DNA from: Candidatus Gottesmanbacteria bacterium RIFCSPLOWO2_01_FULL_42_22 | GTDB lineage: Bacteria; Patescibacteriota; Microgenomatia; 2-02-FULL-39-11 | Reading direction: 5' to 3' | DNA: 34,889 bases | Assembly: GCA_001779315.1 (NCBI GenBank) | Contig: MFJU01000002.1 | Span: 1 to 34,889 of the forward strand | Shown: in pieces, positions 1-6,173 of the stretch | How the letters are laid out: the number at the start of each line of letters is the position of its first letter | Numbering within the stretch: position 1 is the first letter of the stretch | Program-made: the position numbers and the translations under genes | The notes under the pieces: generated by a model | Told to the model about the DNA's origin: nothing | The model's database searches: none | Seen by the model: the letters and a program-made list of their open reading frames with translations, nothing else

Positions 1-34
1 AAAAAAGAGCGAGTTATTCTGCCGCTCCTTTTTT
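1..34 (-). terminator. Intrinsic terminator downstream of tRNA-Ile
   Basis: The arms AGCG and CGCT, extended by an A-tract on one side and a T-tract on the other, form a hairpin with one bulge. Read on the minus strand it ends in a run of T and lies about 40 nt after the 3' end of tRNA-Ile, as expected for its terminator. It is near-symmetric, so it could also work for a plus-strand transcript entering from outside the window. Confidence 0.5.
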
Positions 35-76
35 AAGAAAAACCAACCGTTTTTGATACGCTTCTGCGAAGGAGGG

Positions 77-148
77 TGGGTCGGGATGGAATCGAACCAT
101 CTGCCTCTTTCTTATCAGGAAAGCGTTCTACCAGTGAACTACCGACCC
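77..148 (-). tRNA. tRNA-Ile(GAT)
   Basis: On the minus strand the 72 nt fold into a complete cloverleaf. The acceptor GGGTCGG pairs with CCGACCC, the D-stem is GTTC/GAAC, the anticodon stem CTTTC/GAAAG encloses loop CTGATAA, and the T-stem GATGG/CCATC encloses TTCGATT. The anticodon is GAT, so it decodes ATC and ATT isoleucine codons. The discriminator is A and no CCA is encoded, so the 3' end must be added after transcription. Confidence 0.95.
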
Positions 149-197
149 ATTTACGTTCTGTTCTACCGCTTCAACCAGCAACCCCAAATTAATTAAG

Positions 198-226
198 ATT
201 ATACTATTTTAGAAGATTTTATGAAA
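198..226 (-). promoter_or_regulatory. Putative promoter of tRNA-Ile
   Basis: A perfect minus-strand -10 TATAAT lies at 198-203, about 50 nt upstream of the mature 5' end of tRNA-Ile. The -35 position 17 nt further (TTTCAT, 221-226) is weak. The rest of 149-366 is AT-rich with no gene I can support. Confidence 0.4.
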
Positions 227-366
227 GCCAACGATGAAGCGGATTAACGATATTTTGCATTACCTCTTCGCCTTTTTCAGTCAAAGGGGGGATGACCAGA
301 AGTACTAAAAATATTGAGACAATAACCTCAGTAATAGTTAAAAAGCAGTAGTAGTAATGTTAAAGG

Positions 367-633
367 TTATCCACCCGAAACTGCACCAGGAGTTACTTTT
401 ACAGGGGGAGCTCCACCACCGCCGATTGGAGTTTCAGCTTGCGGTTGTCCACCTGTAGACGGACCAAAATCAACTTTAGTGCTTCTTCCACCGCCACCAC
501 CGATTGGAGAATGAGCTAAAGGCCGTGCGTGAGAATTATCATGAAGAGAACTTCCTCCTTCGTCTATTCCTGGCGTTTGTGAATCTTCCAATGGAGTACC
601 TACGGCCGGATTATAAATTACCCTTTCCCTCAT
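367..633 (-). CDS. Small Gly/Pro-rich, probably disordered protein
   Basis: An 88-aa protein with no family I recognise. It has no Cys, no hydrophobic segment and no signal peptide. The C-terminal half is low complexity and carries two copies of a PIGGGG block separated by Ser/Thr/Gln/Pro-rich sequence, which suggests an unstructured chain. The reason to call it a gene is its start. The ATG is preceded by AGGAGGTGAT at 641-650 with a 7-nt spacer, one of the best ribosome-binding sites in the window, and a promoter (TTGCAA-18-TATAAT) lies 55-84 nt upstream. It stands alone between the tRNA genes. Function unknown. A linker or surface-exposed role is only a guess. Confidence 0.65.
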   Translation of the reverse strand: MRERVIYNPAVGTPLEDSQTPGIDEGGSSLHDNSHARPLAHSPIGGGGGRSTKVDFGPSTGGQPQAETPIGGGGAPPVKVTPGAVSGG

Positions 634-640
634 TTTTTAT

Positions 641-650
641 ATCACCTCCT
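641..650 (-). promoter_or_regulatory. Perfect Shine-Dalgarno for the Gly-rich small ORF
   Basis: AGGAGGTGAT on the minus strand, 7 nt before the ATG at 633, is fully complementary to the usual anti-SD of 16S rRNA. It stands out because many genes in this window have no SD at all, and it is the main evidence that the 88-aa frame is translated. Confidence 0.75.
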
Positions 651-687
651 CTCAGATCTTATTTGTCATTATATATTAACTAAGTAT

Positions 688-717
688 ATTATAAAAGAGA
701 GAGTTTTTGAATTGCAA
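688..717 (-). promoter_or_regulatory. Promoter of the Gly-rich small ORF
   Basis: TTGCAA (712-717), an 18-nt spacer and TATAAT (688-693) on the minus strand. A second TATAAT follows at 668-673. The predicted leader is about 35-50 nt and includes the strong SD. The promoter begins immediately after the 3' end of the split tRNA-like RNA. Confidence 0.5.
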
Positions 718-778
718 GGAGGCGCGTGGGGGAATCGGACCCCCGCATAGCTGTATTTGTCCCGCACTTTGCTTTATG

Positions 779-850
779 AGGCGCAAGGGGGAATCGAACC
801 CCCGCATAACTGTTTTGCAGACAGCCGCGTTTCCACTTCGCCATTGCGCC
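779..850 (-). tRNA. tRNA-Cys(GCA)
   Basis: A complete 72-nt cloverleaf on the minus strand. The acceptor GGCGCAA pairs with TTGCGCC, the D-arm is GCG/CGC with GG in the loop, the anticodon stem GCTGT/ACAGT encloses CTGCAAA (anticodon GCA), and the T-stem GGGGG/CCCCC encloses TTCGATT. The discriminator is U73, a known identity element for cysteinyl-tRNA synthetase. CCA is not encoded. It sits inside the split tRNA-like structure and shares its upstream promoter. Confidence 0.95.
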
Positions 851-883
851 GAATTTAGCAAATGCGGGATCCCGTGCATCTAA

Positions 884-960
884 GCCCCGATTTCATCGGG
901 GCAAGATGTTTCGGGACACACAGCCACGTTTCCACGGAGTTTATCCCGATCATCATCGGG
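884..960. repeat. Two related CCCCGAT...ATCGGGG palindromes
   Basis: GCCCCGAT-TTC-ATCGGGGC (884-902) is a perfect 8-bp hairpin. CCCGAT-CATC-ATCGGG (945-960) is a second, related hairpin 42 nt away. They lie in the two insertions of the split tRNA-like RNA. A third relative with a 2-nt loop occurs inside a coding region at 5955-5970. They may be small mobile palindromes, but three copies are too few to prove it. Confidence 0.45.
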
Positions 961-985
961 GCCCAACGCGCCGTGAACGTCTCTG

Positions 986-1014
986 ATTTTACCAAAGTTA
1001 GCGGTGATTGTTAA
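986..1014 (-). promoter_or_regulatory. Promoter of the tRNA-Cys unit
   Basis: Minus-strand TTAACA (1009-1014), a 17-nt spacer and TAAAAT (986-991). The expected start, about 7 nt after the -10, is roughly 7 nt before the acceptor strand of the split tRNA-like RNA at 972. The -35 box overlaps the stop codon of the ClpC-like gene. Confidence 0.55.
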
Positions 1015-3449
1015 CTGGCAGTAAATTTGCCGGGGTCGATGGTGATTTCATTGCCTTCCTTAAATGATCCGTCCAGAAGTTTTTTGGCCAGGTAATCCTC
1101 GAGAGAGGTTTCTATCGTCCTTCGCATGGCGCGGGCTCCGAATTCCCGGCTGGCTCCGGAGGAAGCCAGGAAATTGATTAGTTCATCGGTCGGTCTGACC
1201 CTGATTTCCTTATGAGCCAGCCTGCGGTTGAGGGAATTCAGCTGCAGTTTGGCGATTTCCCGTAAATTCCCCTGTGATAAAGGCGTAAAAACAATGGCGG
1301 CATCAAAGCGGTTAATAAATTCCGGAGAAAAAATCTTCTCACGCAGAATAAATTCGACTACCTTATCCTGCAGATTGTTTTGGGTATATTGCCCGCTTTG
1401 CAGGGTTTCGCGGATAAATTCCGAGCCGGCATTGGAAGTGGCGATAATGATAGTTTGGCGGCAGTCAATTTTTTTACCGGAAGCGTCATGAATATAGCCT
1501 TCGTCCAAAAGGGTCAGAAAGAGGTGCTGGATCTCTTTGGGTGCTTTTTCGATTTCATCAAAAAGAATTAAGGTAAACGGATTTTCCGTCAGTTTCTCCG
1601 TCAGTTCCCCGGCTTGCTGGGAAGCATTATGCCCTAATAGCCTTGAGAGACCTTCTTCGCCCTGGTATTGGCTCATATCAAATCTTTGCATCCTGTCCTG
1701 GCCCCCGAAATAACTTTCAGCTAAGGCTTTGGCTGTTTCCGTCTTGCCTACACCGGTCGGTCCCAAAAAAAGGAAACTGCCGATGGGTTTGCTTTCGGAG
1801 GAAACATTCAAACGCGCTCTTCGCAAAGCTCCGCTTAATTGCCGTATGGCCGAATGCTGGTTGATGATGCGCAAATGGAGAATATCCTCCAAATTAGTCA
1901 GTTTCTCTTTTTCACCGCTTTTAAAATTGCCCAAAGGTATTTTCAGTTTTTGGGACAGGTAACTGTCAATATCTTCGGCTGTTATAAAATTCTTTTTTTC
2001 AGAGGCGATAATGGAATTTTCCATAAGTTCAATGGCTTTGGCCGGAAAAGGGCTTGAAGTCAGGTAGCGTTCGGCATTTTCGACGGTTTTTTTTATGGCG
2101 GAATATGATACCAGGGTATGGTGTTTTTCCTCCAGCATGGGAACGATAGAAATTTCCAGTTCCCTGATGACGGTTTTTATGTCAGGCGGGTAAATAAATA
2201 TCTCCTCAAACATGCCCGTTAAGGTGGCGTTTTTTTCCAGGAAGCGGTGGTAGTCTTCCGTTGTGGTCAAGCCGATAAAACCCATCCTCCCGCGTGCAAA
2301 TTTTTCAAAGACGTCAGTTAAATTCAGTCTGCCGCTGCCTTCGGAGATATATTTGTCGATTTCGTCAATAAAGAGGATGATATTGCCGGCGGATTGCGCC
2401 TCAAGGTAAATATCGGAAAAAATGGCTTTAATATCCGCCAGATTTTTTTCTCCGGAACAAAGGGTATGCATGTCGATTTTGATAATCCGCTTTAAAAACA
2501 GCCGGCGGTCGCACTTTCCGGAGGAAAGGTTGCGGGCTAAAGTCTCGATAAGCATATGCCTGGCTATGCCGGGTTCGCCGATAATAAGTACATTATTATT
2601 GCTGCTTTTTAAAAGGGCCCTCTCCAATTTTTTTATTTCTGCCTCCCTGCCTAAAAGAAAAGGAAAAGGGGAAGGTTCGGCTGTCAGGTCACGCGAATAT
2701 TTATCCAGTTCGACGGTATAGCCGTATGACCAGTCCATGCCGACTCCGGAAAGAGTTCTGATCCTGTCAAGGTCCTCCATGAGCGGTTTTTCGGCAAGTT
2801 TTTCGAGTTGTTTGTACCAGTTGAGGCATTCGAAAAAATCTTCACGGCTCACTTTTTTCAGCGAAAAAGCCTGGATTAGGGATAATTCACTGTAAATTAA
2901 ATTATAAAGATCTTCATCAGGCAGATTTCCGGCGACTTCATCTTCATTTTGAGGAATCTGTCCGCTAATGGAAAGAGGATTCAGTCCCGATCTGCCCAGA
3001 GTAAAGCGGCCGATTTTTGACAGACAGAATGTCTTAAGTAAGGCAAATGCGGTAGCGGTTTTTTTGAATCCCGCGGTTTCTTCGGCAAATTTTTTATGAC
3101 GGATCAGATACAGGGGATAGGTCAGAAAGGGTACAAGTGCCCAGATTAAAACAGGCGGTATATAGATTAAGGGTAAAACCAGCATCATTGTAAGCCCGAA
3201 AATTATTACTGACAGGCGCAAAAATAACCCGATTATTCTTGATGTCAGATTAAAAGAGGCGACGGAAAAAACTTCAGCCAGTTGAAATCCCCGGCCGCGC
3301 CTGGTTTGGATCCGCTTCCAGGGAGACAGTAAATGGGAAAGATGGTGGGGAATGGCGCAGAAATAAAAAGCAAAATAGACGGAATTGACAACATAGGTTA
3401 ACAGCCGGGATAGTATTATACCGTAATGCCAATACAGGTAATCATCCAT
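1011..3449 (-). CDS. Membrane-anchored ClpC/ClpB-like double AAA+ ATPase
   Basis: An 812-aa Clp/Hsp100-type protein. The open frame extends 44 codons further upstream, but that part overlaps the preceding gene, whereas ATG 3449 lies 4 nt after its stop. In place of the usual N-terminal ClpN repeats there are about three hydrophobic helices (near residues 10-32, 72-94 and 96-116), so the ATPase should be membrane-tethered. D1 has a degenerate Walker A (GEPGIARH, 291-298, with the Lys-Thr pair lost) but an intact Walker B (LFIDEID). The Arg-finger site, normally E-R-R-F, reads TGMF. D2 is canonical: GPTGVGKT (563-570), LILFDEIE, an Arg finger in FINRFD and sensor 2 GARAMRR. The D2 loop lacks the [LIV]-G-[FL] tripeptide that docks ClpP. 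Probably an unfoldase or remodeller working without ClpP. It ends the surface-protein operon. Confidence 0.9.
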   Translation of the reverse strand: MDDYLYWHYGIILSRLLTYVVNSVYFAFYFCAIPHHLSHLLSPWKRIQTRRGRGFQLAEVFSVASFNLTSRIIGLFLRLSVIIFGLTMMLVLPLIYIPPVLIWALVPFLTYPLYLIRHKKFAEETAGFKKTATAFALLKTFCLSKIGRFTLGRSGLNPLSISGQIPQNEDEVAGNLPDEDLYNLIYSELSLIQAFSLKKVSREDFFECLNWYKQLEKLAEKPLMEDLDRIRTLSGVGMDWSYGYTVELDKYSRDLTAEPSPFPFLLGREAEIKKLERALLKSSNNNVLIIGEPGIARHMLIETLARNLSSGKCDRRLFLKRIIKIDMHTLCSGEKNLADIKAIFSDIYLEAQSAGNIILFIDEIDKYISEGSGRLNLTDVFEKFARGRMGFIGLTTTEDYHRFLEKNATLTGMFEEIFIYPPDIKTVIRELEISIVPMLEEKHHTLVSYSAIKKTVENAERYLTSSPFPAKAIELMENSIIASEKKNFITAEDIDSYLSQKLKIPLGNFKSGEKEKLTNLEDILHLRIINQHSAIRQLSGALRRARLNVSSESKPIGSFLFLGPTGVGKTETAKALAESYFGGQDRMQRFDMSQYQGEEGLSRLLGHNASQQAGELTEKLTENPFTLILFDEIEKAPKEIQHLFLTLLDEGYIHDASGKKIDCRQTIIIATSNAGSEFIRETLQSGQYTQNNLQDKVVEFILREKIFSPEFINRFDAAIVFTPLSQGNLREIAKLQLNSLNRRLAHKEIRVRPTDELINFLASSGASREFGARAMRRTIETSLEDYLAKKLLDGSFKEGNEITIDPGKFTAS

Positions 3450-3453
3450 AAAA

Positions 3454-4389
3454 TCATTCAAAATTGCAGTTTTCAATTTTCGGATTGCAGATGACTTTTT
3501 GGGCCCCCGGCACCCTGACGAGATTGGAAACGTAATTAATGATATCACCGATGCCGATAAACTTTTTAAAGAAATTTTCACTGATTTTAAGAAATGAATT
3601 GTTAGCGGAGGAGCCGTGGGCTAACACACAGGCTAAATTGAAAGCAGGCTTTCCGAAAACCGTTTTATTCGGGTACTCACAGCCGATTGTTTGGATAAAG
3701 CCGGGATTGGCCGCTAAGCACTTGTTTTGGCAGAAACGGTAAGTACCGTCGTCATTTGAGCGGCATTCCTCGCCATTGGTCATTATAAAGCAGTGGGTAT
3801 AGCCTGCCGGTCCGGTAAAAATACCCCGTTCGCACAGATCCCGGCAGCCGCCCGGTCCGTCCAGAGACAAATTACCGCATAGTCCCTGGCCGCCGCCTGA
3901 ATTGCACCAGCAGGAAGGGACTCCGGCTGTATAAAGGATGCCGCAGCCCCTGGGATTGAAGCTGCTGGTTTCGGTGGCCGGAGGCGTCGGCGTCCTGGTC
4001 GCCGGGCCGATCGGCTGGGTGGGAAAGGTGCACAAATAGTCGGGTGGTACATTGCAGATACTATTTTTCAAAGCATTGCAGTCGGCTTTAGCCTGCGGTC
4101 CCAAGCCGCCGTTACAGAAATGATTGATGATTTCTGTCTCGGTACAGCGGTTATGTTTATTGAGTTGGTATAGCCTCTTTAATTCAATCCGGTAACTCAT
4201 TATGCAGGCTGCGCATTTTGCCGGAAAATTTGGCTGCTGGAAAGCCAGGACGCATTTATTGCCATAACCGGTCGGCAGCGGCGGATAGACGGGATGAGTC
4301 TGGGCAAAAGTCAGCGACGATGACCAACGGAAAAAAAGGATCGCCGTAACAGAATAAATAAAGAATTTCCTGACTGATAATGCCGTCAT
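3454..4389 (-). CDS. Secreted Cys-rich protein with C-terminal VPGxQK-Cys motif
   Basis: 311 aa, no recognised family. The N-terminus has a basic residue pair, a hydrophobic core and a T-F-A|Q cleavage site near residue 29, a plausible Sec signal peptide. The mature chain is rich in Cys, Gly and Pro, with a Thr/Pro stretch near residues 125-145, and probably has several disulfides. The last 25 residues contain VPGAQK-x2-CNP-x5-C-x-F, matching the ends of the two larger upstream proteins, so all three share a C-terminal module. The gene starts 5 nt after the upstream stop and is followed 4 nt later by the ClpC-like start, so it is co-transcribed. No clear SD precedes the ATG, and translational coupling is likely. 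Role inferred: an extracytoplasmic or surface component. Confidence 0.8.
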   Translation of the reverse strand: MTALSVRKFFIYSVTAILFFRWSSSLTFAQTHPVYPPLPTGYGNKCVLAFQQPNFPAKCAACIMSYRIELKRLYQLNKHNRCTETEIINHFCNGGLGPQAKADCNALKNSICNVPPDYLCTFPTQPIGPATRTPTPPATETSSFNPRGCGILYTAGVPSCWCNSGGGQGLCGNLSLDGPGGCRDLCERGIFTGPAGYTHCFIMTNGEECRSNDDGTYRFCQNKCLAANPGFIQTIGCEYPNKTVFGKPAFNLACVLAHGSSANNSFLKISENFFKKFIGIGDIINYVSNLVRVPGAQKVICNPKIENCNFE

Positions 4390-4394
4390 CTTGA

Positions 4395-6173
4395 TTATGG
4401 AATAAACCGGCAGCCGTCGGGGACCAGAGGATCACAAATCGCTTTTTGCAGACCGGGCACCCGCGGCAGCTGGTCGATAAACTGGCTCATTTCAATAGGC
4501 CCTATTTGTCCGGCCCGCCATTTATTGATGAAATCCTGGAAGGCCACGTTGGATGATAAATAGGTCGATGAACCGGCCGGCGGAGGCAGGAACTTCACGG
4601 TAAAATCAACAATCCCGGGAGGAGTCAACCGGCAGGCAGGGGATTGGCAGGATCCCATGTATTCCACATTTTCCAGCACTATGCCCCCGACACCGTAAGC
4701 CAAAACATAGACGTCATATTTGCGGTCAGGGAAGAGGTTATTAAACTGGTAATTGAAAGGCTGGCCGGATTGAATTGTATTTTTAGGGATTTCGATATTA
4801 CGCAGAAACTTTTCCCTGACGTCATTTAACCAGATAAAGACTTTGTTAAACTGGTTTTTACTGATAAAATCCAAAGTCACCTGACCGCTGATTGTAGCTA
4901 CCGGAGGAATAGCGAATAAACAGTCGTACAAAGTATCATAAGTATTTGCCGGTGAATAAGGTACGGTCACCGCTGTACAAGCCTGGTTGTCAAACTGCCA
5001 GTAAGAGGATATTAAGCGGTTGACCGGATTGCCGGCTACCCGGAAACATTTACCGGTACCGTTATCAGAACATTGGCCTTGGGGTGTGAAATCCTTGACT
5101 GAATAGGATTTGTCAGCAGGATTGGTATTAGTACAGTCAGTACCGGTGTAATAAACAATATAATTATTATCGTTACAGATCTGCCCGTCGGGAGAATGCC
5201 AGGCTGGCGGAGGAATGGTAGGAGTTGGACCTGCGGCTGGAGTGGTTGGTGTGGGGACATTCCCTGCCTGTAGGGTAAAAGTTGTGCCACATTGAGCTTC
5301 CGGGCGGGAGAAACCAGAATCGCTCAAAGTAAAGTAACCGCCGGTACTAATGTTGATTGGATATTGATAATTCCAATTTTCGTCAGGCCGGTTGAGGTCA
5401 TTGTAATTGACCGTAAAGGTGTAGCTATTATTAGTGGAGGGATTAGGATTAGGAACAGTGATTATGTAATGCTGGCCGTTATAATAAATCGGTTTGGCAT
5501 TGCTTACTGGTGGAGGGGGGTAGAGATTATCCTCGTTATAAAAACCTAAAGTAAAAGAAGTTATTGTCGTACCGGCTGGAGGAGTGCCGTTTATTGTTAT
5601 CAGTAATGGTTGGGTGGGGGTGAGGATATTTCCTGAAATAGAAGCACTGCTACAGACAGCCGGCCGGTATAATTCGCTTTGGACAGTACAATTGGGGTTG
5701 ATTGGAGATAGCGGACCACTGCCGTTTTGGACATAAGCTACTATTTGTATCAATTGCAGACTTGACCCATTGATGGGATAAATACCATAGTCTCTCAGAG
5801 AAAATAGTTCTGATCCGGCGAGTAATGTCCTGCTGCCTGTTGTCCGCGGAGTGGTATTATTATCTTTAAACATCAGAGGATAGGTGCCCACGGGACAATC
5901 GGCAGAGGGAGTATTGATATCTCCGCCCGATTTCACGCAGACTTTTTTATAGCCCCCCGATCCATCGGGGTTACCCATATTCCTGATTTCAAAATAGAAA
6001 CCATCGGCTGTTGAGCTGGATGTGGCATCAAATCTGATTGTTTCATTAGCTTTAACCAAAGTTTTATCGACTGTTGCCACTGTGCAGGTTTGGGCAAGAG
6101 CAAGAGAAGGAGATAGCAGTTTTATCGCAGATAACAATCCCAGGGAAAATAAAAGAACGCTAAATTTTATCAT
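4395..6173 (-). CDS. Secreted surface protein, shorter paralogue of the upstream giant protein
   Basis: 592 aa. The signal peptide has hydrophobic core 4-26 and A-L-A|Q cleavage after residue 27. The chain aligns by eye with residues from about 390 to the end of the 979-aa neighbour. Shared blocks include FEIRNMGN, GGYK, CPxGTYPL, RPAVC, PPAGTT, GGYF or NGYF, SRPEA, APDGQ or SPDGQ, and the C-terminal VPGLQK-x2-CDP. The N-terminal half looks like beta-rich Ig-type domains, and a Pro/Thr linker near residue 310 leads to a Cys-containing region and a further beta domain. ATG overlaps the upstream stop by 4 nt (ATGA), so translation is coupled. A CCCCGAT-CC-ATCGGGG palindrome lies in the coding sequence at 5955-5970 and is absent at the matching place in the paralogue. 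Function unknown. Likely cell-surface. Confidence 0.8.
   Translation of the reverse strand: MIKFSVLLFSLGLLSAIKLLSPSLALAQTCTVATVDKTLVKANETIRFDATSSSTADGFYFEIRNMGNPDGSGGYKKVCVKSGGDINTPSADCPVGTYPLMFKDNNTTPRTTGSRTLLAGSELFSLRDYGIYPINGSSLQLIQIVAYVQNGSGPLSPINPNCTVQSELYRPAVCSSASISGNILTPTQPLLITINGTPPAGTTITSFTLGFYNEDNLYPPPPVSNAKPIYYNGQHYIITVPNPNPSTNNSYTFTVNYNDLNRPDENWNYQYPINISTGGYFTLSDSGFSRPEAQCGTTFTLQAGNVPTPTTPAAGPTPTIPPPAWHSPDGQICNDNNYIVYYTGTDCTNTNPADKSYSVKDFTPQGQCSDNGTGKCFRVAGNPVNRLISSYWQFDNQACTAVTVPYSPANTYDTLYDCLFAIPPVATISGQVTLDFISKNQFNKVFIWLNDVREKFLRNIEIPKNTIQSGQPFNYQFNNLFPDRKYDVYVLAYGVGGIVLENVEYMGSCQSPACRLTPPGIVDFTVKFLPPPAGSSTYLSSNVAFQDFINKWRAGQIGPIEMSQFIDQLPRVPGLQKAICDPLVPDGCRFIP
5955..5970. repeat. 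CCCCGAT-N2-ATCGGGG palindrome inside a CDS
   Basis: A 7-bp perfect inverted repeat with a 2-nt centre, related to the hairpins at 884-902 and 945-960. It encodes part of the NPDGSGG stretch of the 592-aa surface protein. The paralogue encodes nearly the same residues without the palindrome. Confidence 0.35.

Larger units (their letters stand above)
720..972 (-). ncRNA. Split tRNA-Cys-like RNA enclosing a complete tRNA-Cys
   Basis: Seen: on the minus strand a 5' acceptor strand GGCGCGT (972-966) pairs with ACGCGCC (727-721), followed by discriminator T as in tRNA-Cys. A T-arm GGGGG-TCCGATT-CCCCC and an anticodon-type stem GCTGT/ACAGC (924-920 with 754-750) are present. That stem continues, after a small internal loop, into TGTCCCG/CGGGACA (918-912 with 764-758). 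The flanks resemble the intact tRNA-Cys (shared GTGGAAACG and GGCTGT blocks), but the D-arm carries a hairpin insertion and the anticodon loop holds about 150 nt that include the whole tRNA-Cys at 779-850. Acceptor pairs 6 and 7 differ from tRNA-Cys on both strands, so pairing is kept. Inference: a tRNA with a large insertion or intron, or a decayed copy broken by palindromes. The anticodon after any splicing cannot be fixed. Confidence 0.5.

Noticed and set aside
219-345. Short hydrophobic frame on the minus strand ending at 219, with a membrane-like VSIFLVLLVIPPL stretch
   Set aside because: It has no ATG, GTG or TTG start before the hydrophobic part and no placed SD. It may be a gene remnant, but it cannot be supported.
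676-879. 67-aa minus-strand open frame
   Set aside because: It runs through the tRNA-Cys and the 3' half of the split tRNA-like RNA. The protein has no features, and the RNA explanation is far stronger.
720-972. tmRNA (ssrA)
   Set aside because: The tRNA-like ends and long helix recall tmRNA, but there is no convincing tag frame, the ends match tRNA-Cys and not alanine tmRNA, and a full tRNA lies inside.
3450-3581. N-terminal extension of the ClpC-like protein
   Set aside because: It overlaps the end of the upstream coding gene. ATG 3449, 4 nt after that stop, gives a start followed by membrane helices.
3783-4052. 89-aa Arg/Pro-rich minus-strand frame
   Set aside because: Out-of-frame reading inside the 311-aa Cys-rich protein. 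No start signal.
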